A DNA stretch of 64,000 nucleotides from Candidatus Sericytochromatia bacterium (GTDB taxonomy: Bacteria > Cyanobacteriota > Sericytochromatia > UBA7694). The stretch lies in contig JADMKE010000016.1 in assembly GCA_018780035.1 (NCBI GenBank), positions 62,001-126,000 of the forward strand. The letters are read 5' to 3'. Each line of letters begins with the position of its first letter. The first letter of the stretch is position 1. Below, piece by piece: positions 53,676 to 63,438 of this stretch. The notes beneath the pieces are model-generated. The model did no database searches. It was not told the origin of the DNA and worked only from the letters and a program-made list of their open reading frames with translations. The position numbers were made by a program, and so were the translations under genes.

Positions 53676-54293
53676 ATGTCGACGACAGCAATCGAAAAAA
53701 ATAACTTAGAAGAATCGGACTCTGTTTCGGAAAAATGGGTTCGCCCCAGAATGGTAGATATGCCCAAAGGCCGCTTGGCCATGTGGTGGCTGATTGCCTC
53801 CGAAATCGTGATCTTTGGCGGATTGATTGCGACATATATCCTGTTTCGGCTGCGGCACCCCGAATGGGGACATGCAGCGGGGCATACATCCACTCCTTTG
53901 GGAGCATTGAACACTTTTTTCCTATTGACCAGCAGCTTGACAATTGTTTTGGCCCACGATGCCGCCAATCGCAAAGACCTCAAAGGCGCAGTCAGAAATA
54001 TGGGGATCACACTGTTCTTTGGTCTGGGATTTTTGGTGGTCAAATCAATTGAATATAGCACCGAAATCAGCCATGGTTTTACGCTAACAGCAGAGTTGTT
54101 CTGGAGCTTTTATTTCTTGATGACCGGCTTACATGCTTTGCACGTGATTGCGGGTATGACCACAATTTTCATCATCATGTTGGGTGTTCGCAAAGGCAAA
54201 CATCTGCACCGGGTCGAATTTGCAGGCATGTATTGGCATTTGGTCGATCTGGTCTGGATCCTGCTCTTTCCCCTGCTCTATATCGCACATTAA
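53676..54293 (+). CDS. coxO: cytochrome c oxidase subunit III (first oxidase)
   Basis: The 205-residue product has five membrane helices and subunit III signatures: WWLIASEIVIFGGLIATYI, FLMTGLHALHVIAGM and MYWHLVDLVWILLFPLLYI. Subunit III stabilises subunit I and the D-channel. ATG 53676 is chosen over 53658 because GGAAAGGA precedes it. It is one of two subunit III-like genes in this operon. Confidence 0.92.
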   Translation: MSTTAIEKNNLEESDSVSEKWVRPRMVDMPKGRLAMWWLIASEIVIFGGLIATYILFRLRHPEWGHAAGHTSTPLGALNTFFLLTSSLTIVLAHDAANRKDLKGAVRNMGITLFFGLGFLVVKSIEYSTEISHGFTLTAELFWSFYFLMTGLHALHVIAGMTTIFIIMLGVRKGKHLHRVEFAGMYWHLVDLVWILLFPLLYIAH

Positions 54294-54308
54294 CCCCAAG
54301 GAGGTCTT

Positions 54309-54629
54309 ATGACAGCACACCAAGCAACTGCCCACGCAGAACACGATTACCACGGTCACCCCAATTATTTTAAAACCTATTTTGCCCTTTTGCTGCTTTT
54401 TAGTTTAAGTCTGGCAGCAGGTTATTTAGACAATATCTTAATGGCCCTGTTGCTTATTTTTGGCATGGCCCTGATCAAGATGATGTATGTCGTGAATAAC
54501 TTTATGCACTTGCGCTTTGAGCCTCTGAGTATTTGGTTTGCCGTTGCATTTGGACTTGTTTGTTGTTTTATTTTCTATTTTGGTGTCTATCCAGATATTC
54601 TCTGGGTGCCCCTCGAAGTGGCCCATTAA
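54309..54629 (+). CDS. cytochrome c oxidase subunit IV (CtaF-like, first oxidase)
   Basis: This is a 106-residue protein with a His-rich start (AHAEHDYHGHPNYF) and three membrane helices, including MMYVVNNFMHLRFEP, the conserved NxxMHL segment of prokaryotic subunit IV (COX4_pro). It stabilises the oxidase. AAGGAGG lies seven bases before the ATG. It lies between the two subunit III-like genes. Confidence 0.88.
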   Translation: MTAHQATAHAEHDYHGHPNYFKTYFALLLLFSLSLAAGYLDNILMALLLIFGMALIKMMYVVNNFMHLRFEPLSIWFAVAFGLVCCFIFYFGVYPDILWVPLEVAH

Positions 54630-54634
54630 ATCTC

Positions 54635-55237
54635 ATGCAGGATATCTTAGTGAACCAAACCAAGAGTCGCCCACTTGTCTCCAATCCTATTTTGGGCATG
54701 GTCTTTTTCCTGGGGACAGAAATTATGTTTTTTGCAGCCTTTATCAGCGCCTATCTGGTGAACCGTGCCAATGCCGGATTTACCTGGCCGCCCCCTGGAC
54801 AGCCACGGCTGCCGATAGAGGCCACAGCTTTTAACAGTCTTTTTTTGATAATCAGTGGCGTCACTTTGATTGTGGCTTGGATAGCCTTCAAAAATAAAAC
54901 ACAGATTCACAAATGGCTCTGGCTAACCCTGGGCTGTGGCAGTATTTTTGTCTTGTTACAAGGAGCCGAGTGGGTTCGCTTATTGCATTTTGGTCTGACG
55001 GTTTCCTCAAGTTTATACGGCGCATTTTTCTATCTCATTGTCGGGGCCCACGCCTTACATGCCGTGGCCGGTCTGCTTTGCTTATTAAGCGTTTTACGTC
55101 AATTTCAAAACCAGCCCAATCTACTCAAAATGCCCTTTGCCATTCAAATGGCTCAGTCGTTTTTCCCTGCGGCAGCCCTTTTTTGGGGATTTGTTGTTCT
55201 GGTCTGGCCGATCATTTATCTCACCGTTTATTTATGA
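54635..55237 (+). CDS. coxP: second subunit III-like protein of the first oxidase
   Basis: The 200-residue protein has subunit III features: GMVFFLGTEIMFFAAFISAY, FTWPPPGQPRLP, the helix AFFYLIVGAHALHAVAGLL and a final FFPAAALFWGFVVLVWPIIY. Two subunit III homologues in one operon is the coxO/coxP arrangement. The start is set at 54635, six bases after subunit IV, where the first helix begins properly. It overlaps the following small gene by ATGA. Confidence 0.82.
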   Translation: MQDILVNQTKSRPLVSNPILGMVFFLGTEIMFFAAFISAYLVNRANAGFTWPPPGQPRLPIEATAFNSLFLIISGVTLIVAWIAFKNKTQIHKWLWLTLGCGSIFVLLQGAEWVRLLHFGLTVSSSLYGAFFYLIVGAHALHAVAGLLCLLSVLRQFQNQPNLLKMPFAIQMAQSFFPAAALFWGFVVLVWPIIYLTVYL

Positions 55238-55455
55238 AGTTCATTCAGAGTTCATTTTTTTATTTTGGCGTTTTTTCGCTGTTCAGCAGACAAGCCCAAG
55301 CGTGTAATTGCATCTCCGAAACTGGCGGCAGCGCAAGTGAACAGGCCTACCAGGCAATGACTCTCGTCTTGGCTGGGTTTCCAATCATTTTTTGCGCTGT
55401 ATTTTATGGCAGTTATTGCTGGCTAAAATACAAAGAACGGCAAAAAATCGCGTAA
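55234..55455 (+). CDS. small exported or membrane protein at the end of the first oxidase operon
   Basis: The 73-residue frame starts inside the coxP stop (ATGA). It has an N-terminal signal-like helix (residues 3-20), a CNC pair at 24-26 and a second helix (AMTLVLAGFPIIFCAVFYGS) with a basic C-terminal tail. Short proteins of this build occur at the ends of oxidase operons in other bacteria. A role in assembly is possible but unproven. A terminator follows. Confidence 0.6.
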   Translation: MKFIQSSFFYFGVFSLFSRQAQACNCISETGGSASEQAYQAMTLVLAGFPIIFCAVFYGSYCWLKYKERQKIA

Positions 55456-55479
55456 ACATTCTATCCTTACATAAGACCT

Positions 55480-55516
55480 AGCCCCTTAAGCCAATTATGG
55501 ACTGAGGGGCTGTTTT
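55480..55516 (+). terminator. terminator of the first oxidase operon
   Basis: AGCCCCT (55480-55486) pairs with AGGGGCT (55505-55511), an 18-base loop separating them, and GTTTTG follows. The stem is short and the loop long, so strength is moderate. Confidence 0.55.
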
Positions 55517-55884
55517 GTGTGTTTATTTTGCACCTTTTAGGCAAGATAAAAAAGCAATCAATTTCTTTGATAATCATCAAAAACTGATTTGTCCTATATC
55601 ATTGTGAGAATGTCACTTCATATTTTTGAACGGGGCATTATATGTTAAAGTGAGTATAATTTTGACTACTCAAAACGCCTTGTTTCCTTTTTTTGATCCT
55701 GGTGTCAGTGTTTCACGGGGTCTTGAACTGGGTCCTGATCTGGATATTTAAATCCAGGTGCTGATCCAGCGGCAGATCTCAGAAGGCTATCAACCGCCTT
55801 TCCAGACATCCGGATCAGAGGATATAACAATAAAAGAGTGAAAAAATACAACCGACATTGAGTACAAAAGACCGAGGAAAAATC
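55517..55884. other. leader region of the second oxidase operon
   Basis: No gene was recognised. The region is AT-rich in its first half and holds a TATAAT at 55655-55660 without a clear -35. The best promoter candidate is listed separately at 55723. About 135 bases remain between it and the first start codon, enough for a regulated leader, but no known riboswitch was recognised. Confidence 0.4.
55723..55757 (+). promoter_or_regulatory. promoter with inverted repeat over the -10 box
   Basis: TTGAAC (55723-55728) and TATTTA (55745-55750) are 16 bases apart. The -10 lies within CTGGATATTTAAATCCAG (55740-55757), an inverted repeat with 6-bp arms. A protein bound there would block the promoter. 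Confidence 0.4.
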
Positions 55885-56922
55885 GTGAAAGCACAATTAA
55901 CAAGCATTTTGCGCCTCACTCTTCTGGTGGGGAGCTTTCTGCTCATGTACCCTTTAAATGCATTCGCCTTGATGGATGCCATGTCCACTTTTGATGTCAA
56001 AGGGACCATTGGCCAAGAACAGCTGACTGTTTTCTGGTTTACAGTAGGCGTCTCCGCTTTCCTGCTGTTGACCGTTGGCGGTGTCTTCTTTTATGCTTTG
56101 TTCCGCTTTCGGGCCAAACCAGGCCAAGACTTTGTTGTTCCTGAGCAAACCCACGGCAGTGCAAAAATCGAGATCGCATTGATTATCGCATCCTGCTTGC
56201 TCTTGCTCGTGATCGCTGTTCCCAACGCCAAAGCCTTGTTTGTAATGGACAAGCCTCCCGAAGGCAAAAAAGTCATGAAAGTGGTCGCCATTGGCCATCA
56301 GTGGTGGTGGGAATTCCAATATCCAGATCTGGGTATTACGACCGCAAATGAATTGCATATTCCAGTTGATACAGCCATTGATATCGACATTAAATCCGTA
56401 GATGTCATTCACAGCTTCTGGGTACCCCGCCTGGCAGGAAAAATGGATGCTCTCCCAGGTCAAATTAACCGCATGTGGCTCGATGCCAATGAACCCGGAA
56501 AATATTACGGTCAGTGCACCGAATTTTGTGGGGACTCACACGCCCAAATGCGTTTTCTGGTTTTTGCGCATAAACAAGCTGAATTTGATAAATGGAGCCG
56601 CGCTGAAAAAGCGGACGCAATCAAACCCGAAACCGTGTCACAAGTCAACGGCCAAAAAGTCTTCATGCAAGGCTGTAATTCCTGCCATGCGATTAAAGGC
56701 ACCAATGCCATGGGCATGGTCGGGCCCAATCTGACTCATTTTGGCAGCCGCACCAGTTTGGGAGCTGTGATGTATAAAAATGACACTGAACATTTGGCCA
56801 AATGGATCAAATATCCCCAACAAATGAAACCCGGAAATTTGATGAAACTTGAACAGGCCAATATGTTACTGAGCGATAAAGATGTCACCGATCTGGTGTC
56901 TTATCTGCAAAATTTAAAATAA
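55885..56922 (+). CDS. coxB: cytochrome c oxidase subunit II with fused cytochrome c (second oxidase)
   Basis: A signal peptide (residues 1-28) is followed by two membrane helices and the CuA domain with Cys211, Glu213, Cys215, His219 and Met222 (CTEFCGDSHAQM), preceded by GHQWWWEFQYPD. The C-terminal cytochrome c has Cys264-x2-Cys267-His268 and a Met in PGNLM. It is a caa3-type subunit II. GTG 55885 is chosen because GAGGAAA lies eight bases upstream and the signal peptide then starts correctly. First gene of the second oxidase operon. Confidence 0.93.
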   Translation: MKAQLTSILRLTLLVGSFLLMYPLNAFALMDAMSTFDVKGTIGQEQLTVFWFTVGVSAFLLLTVGGVFFYALFRFRAKPGQDFVVPEQTHGSAKIEIALIIASCLLLLVIAVPNAKALFVMDKPPEGKKVMKVVAIGHQWWWEFQYPDLGITTANELHIPVDTAIDIDIKSVDVIHSFWVPRLAGKMDALPGQINRMWLDANEPGKYYGQCTEFCGDSHAQMRFLVFAHKQAEFDKWSRAEKADAIKPETVSQVNGQKVFMQGCNSCHAIKGTNAMGMVGPNLTHFGSRTSLGAVMYKNDTEHLAKWIKYPQQMKPGNLMKLEQANMLLSDKDVTDLVSYLQNLK

Positions 56923-56957
56923 CCAACTGGATTGAAGACTGATTAAGAGAGGAAAAT

Positions 56958-58876
56958 ATGTCCACAAGTACGGAAGAAATCAGCACAGGAGGTCATGTGC
57001 ATTCCCATCCCGAAGCTCCGGAGCAGGGAATGTTAGGCCCCCGCCCCTCTGCAAAGAGGGGTATTTGGAGCTGGTTGACAACCATCGACCACAAACGCAT
57101 AGGGATCATGTATGGTCTCGCTGCACTCTTTTTTCTGGTATTGGGCGGGCTTGAGGCTCTGCTGATTCGTTTGCAATTGGCCGTACCCAATAACGCTCTC
57201 CTGGTTGGTGATATGTTCAACCAAATGTTCACTATGCATGGAACCACAATGATATTTTTGGCGGTGATGCCTTTGATTGCTGCCTTTTTCAATTTTGTGG
57301 TACCCCTGCAGATCGGGGCGCGCGACGTTGCATTCCCCCGTTTGAATGCATTTAGCCTTTGGGTCTTTATCGCCGGAGCGGTGCTGATTAACGTCAGTTG
57401 GTTTGCAGGCGGTGCTCCCAATGGAGCTTGGGTCGGTTATCCCCCCATTACAGGCCCCCAATATAACCCCGGCCACAATTCTGACTTTTGGGTCATGGGG
57501 TTGATGCTTTTGGGTGTTTCCTCTGTTGCCGCTTCATTGAACTTTTTTACCACAATTGTCAATATGCGTGCGCCGGGTCTGAGTCTGATGCGTATGCCTG
57601 TCTTTGTCTGGATGACCATCGTAACCAATATTTTGATCCTTTTGGCCTTCCCTCCAATCACCATTGCCCTTGCGCAATTGATGATGGATCGCATGTTCGG
57701 CGCCAATTTTTTCAATGTGTCCAAAGGCGGCATGCCGATCATGTGGCAACATTGGTTCTGGGTCTTCGGTCACCCCGAGGTCTATATTCTGATTCTGCCC
57801 GGCATGGGCATTGTTTCAGAAATTCTGCCCACCTTCTCCCGTAAGCCACTCTTTGGTTATCCCCTGATCGTTTTTTCGGGAGCCTTTATCGGATTTATGG
57901 GATTTGCAGTCTGGAGCCACCATATGTTCACGACCGGTATGGGTGTCATTGCCGTTTTGGCCTTTTCTGTCACCACGTCGATTATCGCTGTGCCCACAGG
58001 GGTCAAGATCTTTAACTGGATTGGTACGATGTGGGGCGGAAACCTGCGTATGACGACACCCATGCTCTATGCACTGTCGTTCATTTCCATGTTTACCGTG
58101 GGTGGTTTCAGTGGCATCATGCACTCAGCCGCTGCCGCAGATATGCAACAGCACGACACCTACTTCATCGTGGCTCACTTCCACTATGTCTTGATTGGTG
58201 GTGCCATTTCTGCCCTGTTTGGTGGAATCGCTTATTGGTTCCCCAAAATTACAGGCCGTTTGATGGATGAAAAATTGGGCAAATGGGCCTTCTGGATTTT
58301 CTTTGTGGGCTTCAATATGACCTTCTTCCCCATGCATATTTTGGGTCTGAATGGCATGCCCCGCCGTATCTACACCTATCACGCAGATATGGGTTGGAAT
58401 TTCTGGAACCATTTTTGTACAGCTGGAGCTTTTGTTCTGGCCGTTGGTTTCCTCCTCTTTTTCATCAACATGTTCAATTCACTCAAACACGGTGAAATTG
58501 CAGGAGATGATCCTTGGGATGGACGTACGCTGGAGTGGAGCATTTCCTCTCCGCCTCCTGAGTACAACTTTGCCGTTATTCCCCAGGTGACACATCTGGA
58601 TGACTTCTGGCACAAAAAACAAAGTGGAAAAGCCTCTGCTTCTTGGGATGGAAAACTGATTCACATGCCACTGCCTTCTTATTACCCCTTAATTTGTGGT
58701 GTTGGGATGTTCGTCTTTGGCATGGGTATGATATTCCTAAAAGACAATATGATGGTTTTTCTGCCGATTGCGGTCGGAGGTATTCTGCTCTTGACCTTTG
58801 CCATCTTCGGTTGGGCCTTAGAGGGTCCTGGCGGAGAAATGATTGATCCAACCAAAGAAAGTGGGGCTTATAACTG

Positions 58877-58877
<1 letters not shown>
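56958..58877 (+). CDS. coxA: cytochrome c oxidase subunit I (second oxidase)
   Basis: The 639-residue protein has the twelve-helix core with His272, Glu274 and Tyr276 (GHPEVY), SHHMF for CuB and VAHFHYVLIGG for the hemes. Unlike the first oxidase it keeps the K-channel lysine, Lys350 in VPTGVKIFNW, so it is a canonical A1-type enzyme. About 70 extra residues at the C-terminus form two more helices (YYPLICGVGMFVFGMGMIF and FLPIAVGGILLLTFAIFGW). GAGAGGAAA precedes the ATG. Its stop overlaps subunit III. Confidence 0.95.
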
Positions 58878-59511
<634 letters not shown>

Positions 59512-59515
<4 letters not shown>

Positions 59516-60150
59516 GCGCACATGAAGAACACCCCAGTCACGTACCTGTTTACATCAAACTGGCAGCAGCATTGGGTATCGTCACAGCAGTAGAAGTCGC
59601 TATTTTGATGATGCCTTTGCCAAATGCAGCCATGTACGTTGGCATGTATTCGCTGGCAGCAGTCAAATTTGGTTTTGTTGTGGCGATCTTCATGCACCTC
59701 AAATACGACAATAAATTGTTGACAGGCATCTTTTTCAGCGGTTTTACAATTGCTTTGGCTACCATGGTGGCAATGGTCTCACTGATTAATTATCAACCGA
59801 CCAAAACCTCCATCAATGTTAAAGACACCAAAGAATTAGCGGCCCTCAGCACTGGCAACGCAGAAAACGGTCCAGCCGTGTTTAAAGCAAAAGGCTGTTC
59901 TGCCTGTCATGTTGTCAGCAGTGTGGAAGGAGCCGTGGGTCAAGTGGGTCCTAAATTAGACGGTTTGAGCGAACGGGCCAAAACCCGTGTTGCAGGTAAA
60001 GATGCGATGGCTTATATCAGAGAATCGATCGAAAATCCTGGCGCCTATGTCGTTGAAAAATACCCCGCAGGCCTCATGCCAGCCAACCTGAGACAAACCA
60101 TGAGCGATCAAGAATACAACGATTTGGTGGCCTTCTTGGCCAAGCTATAA
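59512..60150 (+). CDS. subunit IV (CtaF-like) fused to cytochrome c (second oxidase)
   Basis: Residues 1-95 carry three membrane helices and the KFGFVVAIFMHLKYDNKLL segment of prokaryotic subunit IV. Residues 110-212 are a cytochrome c domain with Cys129-x2-Cys132-His133 and a Met in GLMPANL. A separate copy of subunit IV without heme domain is present in the first operon, so the fusion is specific to this oxidase. The heme domain closely resembles that of the cytochrome at 61112. It could pass electrons toward CuA. Confidence 0.88.
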
Positions 60151-60154
60151 ACCA

Positions 60155-61036
60155 ATGTTGTATTTTTTGTGCCCCCCGGCCTGGGCCCACGAATTTGAGG
60201 CCATACCCTCGGTAGATATTCCGGCCGAAGTATGGTGGACGTGGCGTCTAGAATGGGGGGCATTGCTCTTTTTGGTCTTTATCGGCTGGGGCTATTATCG
60301 TTTCATTCAATTTGCCCGTGAGCAATTGGGGAAAAAGAATGCCTTTGACCGCAAAAAAGCCTTGGCTTTCTTTTTGGGTTTGGCATTGATCTACACAGCA
60401 ATCGCTTCTCCGATTGACAGTATTGGAGAACAATATCTCTTCAGTGTTCACATGTTCCAACACAATTTGTTTATGTATCCGGCTGTCACATTGCTTTTAA
60501 TTGGGACACCCGGCTGGATGCTTGAATTGATATTCAAACAATTGCCCTGGCTAGAACGACTTTTTAAGCGACTGGTTCACCCGATTCCCGCCTGTTTAAT
60601 CTTTAATCTTGTTTTTGGTATTTGGCATATCCCCTTTCTCTATGACTGGGCCCTGCGCGATCGCATGGTGCACAATTTAGAGCATTTAAGCTTTATTTTA
60701 GGTGCTCTTTTGATGTGGATGCCTGTGCGCAATCCAATCGAAAAATTGCGCCTTTCATTTGGTTTTCAAATGATGTACCTCGGTGCACTGACCATTGCCC
60801 AAATGCCTGTCTTTGCATTTGTCACCTTTTCCCGCTCAGTCTTGTATCAAACCTATGAATTGGCTCCCCGTTTGACGGTCTTAACAGCACTGGGGGATCA
60901 ACAATTGGGAGGTGTCCTCATGAAAATTACAGGCATGTTGGTTTTTAGCATTGCCTTTATTAAAATTTTTATGGCTTGGTATCAGCAAGACAAGGAGACA
61001 ATTGGCCCACTGAAGACTCAACCGCGCTACAACTGA
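60155..61036 (+). CDS. ctaG: cytochrome c oxidase assembly factor CtaG (caa3 type)
   Basis: The 293-residue protein has about seven membrane helices and caa3-CtaG motifs: FSVHMFQHNLFMYPAVTLLL, LIGTPGWMLELIF and FGIWHIPFLYDWAL. This family is needed for caa3 oxidase formation, probably in copper insertion. It starts four bases after the subunit IV-cytochrome gene and is part of the operon. Confidence 0.88.
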   Translation: MLYFLCPPAWAHEFEAIPSVDIPAEVWWTWRLEWGALLFLVFIGWGYYRFIQFAREQLGKKNAFDRKKALAFFLGLALIYTAIASPIDSIGEQYLFSVHMFQHNLFMYPAVTLLLIGTPGWMLELIFKQLPWLERLFKRLVHPIPACLIFNLVFGIWHIPFLYDWALRDRMVHNLEHLSFILGALLMWMPVRNPIEKLRLSFGFQMMYLGALTIAQMPVFAFVTFSRSVLYQTYELAPRLTVLTALGDQQLGGVLMKITGMLVFSIAFIKIFMAWYQQDKETIGPLKTQPRYN

Positions 61037-61111
61037 TTCAGGTACAATGAATTGAAAATAGCAAAAATACACACATACGATTTCATCAATATCCTAGAAA
61101 GGTAATTCCCA

Positions 61112-61750
61112 ATGAAACCCGCAGATCAAATGAAAGTCATCGTTCTTTCGTTCTTTTCCCTGGCAATTCTGATTGGTATTATTACAGCTGTCTCTATCAC
61201 CACCAATAAAATGATGGCTGGTCACGCCAAAGGCGGACATGGCACTGAAAGCAATCAAAGCAGCAGTCACGCAACAAAGACCGAAGAGCATGCTGCTCCC
61301 AAAACCGAAGAGCACGCTGCTCCCAAAACTGAAGAGCATGCTGCTCCCAAAACTGAAGAGCACGCTGCTCCCAAAACTGAAGAGCACGCTGCTCCCAAAA
61401 CTGAAGAGCACGCTGCTCCCAAAACTGAAGAGCATGCGGCAACAAAAACAGCTGCAAGCGGAGACGCAAAAGCCGGCGCTCAAGTTTTTAAAACCAAAAC
61501 CTGTACCACCTGCCACACAGTCAGTTCCGTCGCAGGAGCCGTTGGTACAATTGGCCCCAAACTGGATGGTTTAGGCAAAACAGCCGCCACACGTATCGCT
61601 GGAAAAGATGCTGTTGCTTATATCAAAGAATCGATCGAAAACCCAACGGCATTTGTGGTCAATGGCTTTACCCCTTCTATGCCTCCCTTAAAGAGCACCA
61701 TGAGCGACAAAGAGTACGAAGATCTGGTTGCATTTTTGGTCAGTCTTTAG
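61112..61750 (+). CDS. membrane-anchored cytochrome c with repeat linker
   Basis: A membrane helix (residues 9-30) is followed by a linker made of seven units of KTEEHAAP type (residues 56-111) and a cytochrome c domain with Cys131-x2-Cys134-His135 (CTTCH) and a Met in SMPPLKST. The heme domain is nearly collinear with that of the subunit IV fusion at 59512. It may be the mobile electron carrier on a flexible, His-rich tether. AGAAAGG precedes the ATG. It is the last gene of the oxidase region. Confidence 0.88.
   Translation: MKPADQMKVIVLSFFSLAILIGIITAVSITTNKMMAGHAKGGHGTESNQSSSHATKTEEHAAPKTEEHAAPKTEEHAAPKTEEHAAPKTEEHAAPKTEEHAAPKTEEHAATKTAASGDAKAGAQVFKTKTCTTCHTVSSVAGAVGTIGPKLDGLGKTAATRIAGKDAVAYIKESIENPTAFVVNGFTPSMPPLKSTMSDKEYEDLVAFLVSL
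61277..61444 (+). repeat. seven tandem 24-base repeats coding for a linker
   Basis: Seven consecutive 24-base units encode KTEEHAAP six times and KTEEHAAT once. Units differ by few, mostly synonymous, changes (CAT/CAC, ACC/ACT), and units 4, 5 and 6 are identical, so recent slippage or unequal exchange is likely. Confidence 0.95.
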
Positions 61751-62217
61751 GGCTTAAAAAAACGCTTAATTTTGTTTTGACTTAGACATTCACGGGCCAC
61801 AGCTTCTGGTTGTGGCCCGTTTTGTTGCGTGAATTCCCATTCCATACAACTCACAAGCGCGGCTGCCCAAGGCCGGTATTCATCTAAACTCCGAATACGC
61901 GCAACAAAAACCCCCTGTTCGCGCAAGGTTTTCAAATAATCAGCAGCTGTGGCCAAGCGATTTCGAATCGAAGCCTTTTGCCAATCTTCCCAAGCTGATT
62001 TGTGCAAACTCCCCCCTTGATACCAAAGTGAAGGGGTCTGAGGGGCCATAAAATGAGTGGTTTGAAAAACGGGAAAACGCAAACAAACAAAAGTTTGGAG
62101 CATCAGAATAAGCGCAAAAGACAGACTTAAAAAGGGCTTTTGTTTCACAGGAGAAAGCCCCAATATAAAAACAGAAACTGCCAGCCCCCCCAAGAGAACT
62201 GGCAGTATAAACAACAT
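61747..62217 (-). CDS. small membrane protein of unknown function
   Basis: The 156-residue protein has two hydrophobic segments at residues 3-20 and 30-46 and then a soluble domain (about 75-156) with VSCMEWEFTQQ and a second Cys. I do not recognise a family. It starts 10 bases after the flagellar hook-family gene on the same strand and is probably co-transcribed with it. Its 3' end carries the plus-strand terminator at 61792 and overlaps the cytochrome gene's stop by four bases. Confidence 0.55.
   Translation of the reverse strand: MLFILPVLLGGLAVSVFILGLSPVKQKPFLSLSFALILMLQTFVCLRFPVFQTTHFMAPQTPSLWYQGGSLHKSAWEDWQKASIRNRLATAADYLKTLREQGVFVARIRSLDEYRPWAAALVSCMEWEFTQQNGPQPEAVARECLSQNKIKRFFKP
61792..61826 (+). 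terminator. strong terminator inside the convergent gene
   Basis: ACGGGCCACA (61792-61801) and TGTGGCCCGT (61811-61820) form a perfect 10-bp stem with a 9-base loop, followed by TTTGTT. It ends the cytochrome operon on the plus strand and lies within the last 30 codons of the minus-strand gene 61747-62217. Confidence 0.75.
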
Positions 62218-62227
62218 TCTTTAATTT

Positions 62228-63226
62228 TTAGCGAAAAACGCTGATCAAATCATCCCAAGCATTTAAAAAGGTCTTCATCGCAGCAGTGGTAGACGTAAAA
62301 TTACGCTGTAAAAGGCCCAATAGGCTCATACTGCTTGGCGTTTCAGCATTTGACTCTTCTAACGCTTGGCTTTCCAAATCACCCAGGCCCAGCTTGAGAT
62401 CACCAGGTGCTCCAACCCCAGGAATGCCGCCGGGCGCCGCCGCATCGGTACCTTTATAGACAACGCCCCCAAAGCGGGAATTGCTTAAACCCTGTAAATT
62501 GGGGAAAATAGCCAAGGCAATTTGATTGCCTTTGCGCAAACCACGGGTTTCGTTGATCAAAAACCCCTGTCTGTCGAAATCAACCTGATCTCCCGGATAA
62601 CCTAAATTATGGGTGAATAAAACATCCGGACCGACAACTTTATCTGTCACGTATTCAGACACACGCAGAGAGGCCAGTTCCGGTGTCACATTGGCCAGAG
62701 GCTCACCCAAAGCGGTGGCGATTTGAGCCGCAGTTTGGGTTCCACCCGTTTTAAGCTGATCTAAAATTTGTTGCCCCAATTGAGACACCACGGGATTGAT
62801 CTCCATCGTGGTTTTTTCAAGTGCACCCGTGATGGGGTCAAAGCTGGCAACATTTAATCCGTCACTGTTTACCAATGTCCCTGTATTGTCAAAATGGAAA
62901 GAACCATTGCGGGTATAATAAAATTCACCTTTGGCATCAAAGAGAATAAAGAAACCACGGCCATTGATCGCCATATCGGTCGTAAACCCAGTACGAACCA
63001 ATCCACCCTGACTAAAGTCTGTAGTTGTAGCCGCCAGAGATGTTCCTGGGCCCGCAGCTGTACGCCCATTGCCAAAGTTCAGAGTATCGATGCCTTGAAG
63101 GGTCCCCCGGACCGACTTAGAGCCGGGGATTTGACTGCGAGTGATATTTGAGGCCTCAATATTGATCAGTTGTTCAGAAGACCGCAATGCTTCACGGATT
63201 CCTGACATCCCACCACTACTCGTCAT
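62228..63226 (-). CDS. flagellar hook-basal body family protein (FlgE/FlgF/FlgG type)
   Basis: The N-terminus (GIREALRSSEQLINIEASNI) matches the flagellar rod/hook N-terminal helix, followed by TDMAINGRGFFILFDAKGEF and YYTRNGSFHFDNTGTLVNSD, which are characteristic of FlgE/F/G proteins. The C-terminus ends with SMSLLGLLQRNFTSTTAAMK, the matching helix. Which of the three it is cannot be settled here. ATG 63226 is chosen because GGAGG lies eight bases upstream. It is separated from the fli operon by about 44 kb. Confidence 0.85.
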   Translation of the reverse strand: MTSSGGMSGIREALRSSEQLINIEASNITRSQIPGSKSVRGTLQGIDTLNFGNGRTAAGPGTSLAATTTDFSQGGLVRTGFTTDMAINGRGFFILFDAKGEFYYTRNGSFHFDNTGTLVNSDGLNVASFDPITGALEKTTMEINPVVSQLGQQILDQLKTGGTQTAAQIATALGEPLANVTPELASLRVSEYVTDKVVGPDVLFTHNLGYPGDQVDFDRQGFLINETRGLRKGNQIALAIFPNLQGLSNSRFGGVVYKGTDAAAPGGIPGVGAPGDLKLGLGDLESQALEESNAETPSSMSLLGLLQRNFTSTTAAMKTFLNAWDDLISVFR

Positions 63227-63381
63227 ATTGAAGACCTCCGGATAATTGGTACACGTCTGCGCATCTACACATATAGTTAAACTCAAACTGAATCACGCGT
63301 ATTAAAACATATTTTTTAAGATTATTTAATCAAAAGAAATTTATCAATAATATCCAATCAAGTTATTTTAAGTTTATTAAA

Positions 63382-63410
63382 TTAAAAACCCCTGCTTTGA
63401 GACAGGGGTT
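63382..63410 (-). terminator. terminator after the lysine-rich protein gene
   Basis: AACCCCTG (63387-63394) and CAGGGGTT (63403-63410) form a perfect 8-bp stem with an 8-base loop. On the minus strand it is followed by TTTTTAATTT, so it ends transcripts from the gene 63439-63753. Confidence 0.75.
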
Positions 63411-63438
63411 AGGAATAAATTAAATACAAGGCGAGTTA

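Noticed and set aside
54913..55233. Upstream extension of the small gene at 55234
   Set aside because: The extension is out of frame within coxP; the ATGA overlap and signal-like start support 55234.
55655..55660. TATAAT as the promoter of the second oxidase operon
   Set aside because: No -35 hexamer lies at a usable distance, and it is 225 bases from the gene.
61277..61444. Tandem repeats considered as a CRISPR array
   Set aside because: The units are contiguous, with no spacers, and are in frame within a gene.
61197..61469. Minus-strand frames across the cytochrome repeat
   Set aside because: They only mirror the 24-base coding repeat and carry no start signal; the plus-strand cytochrome explains the sequence.
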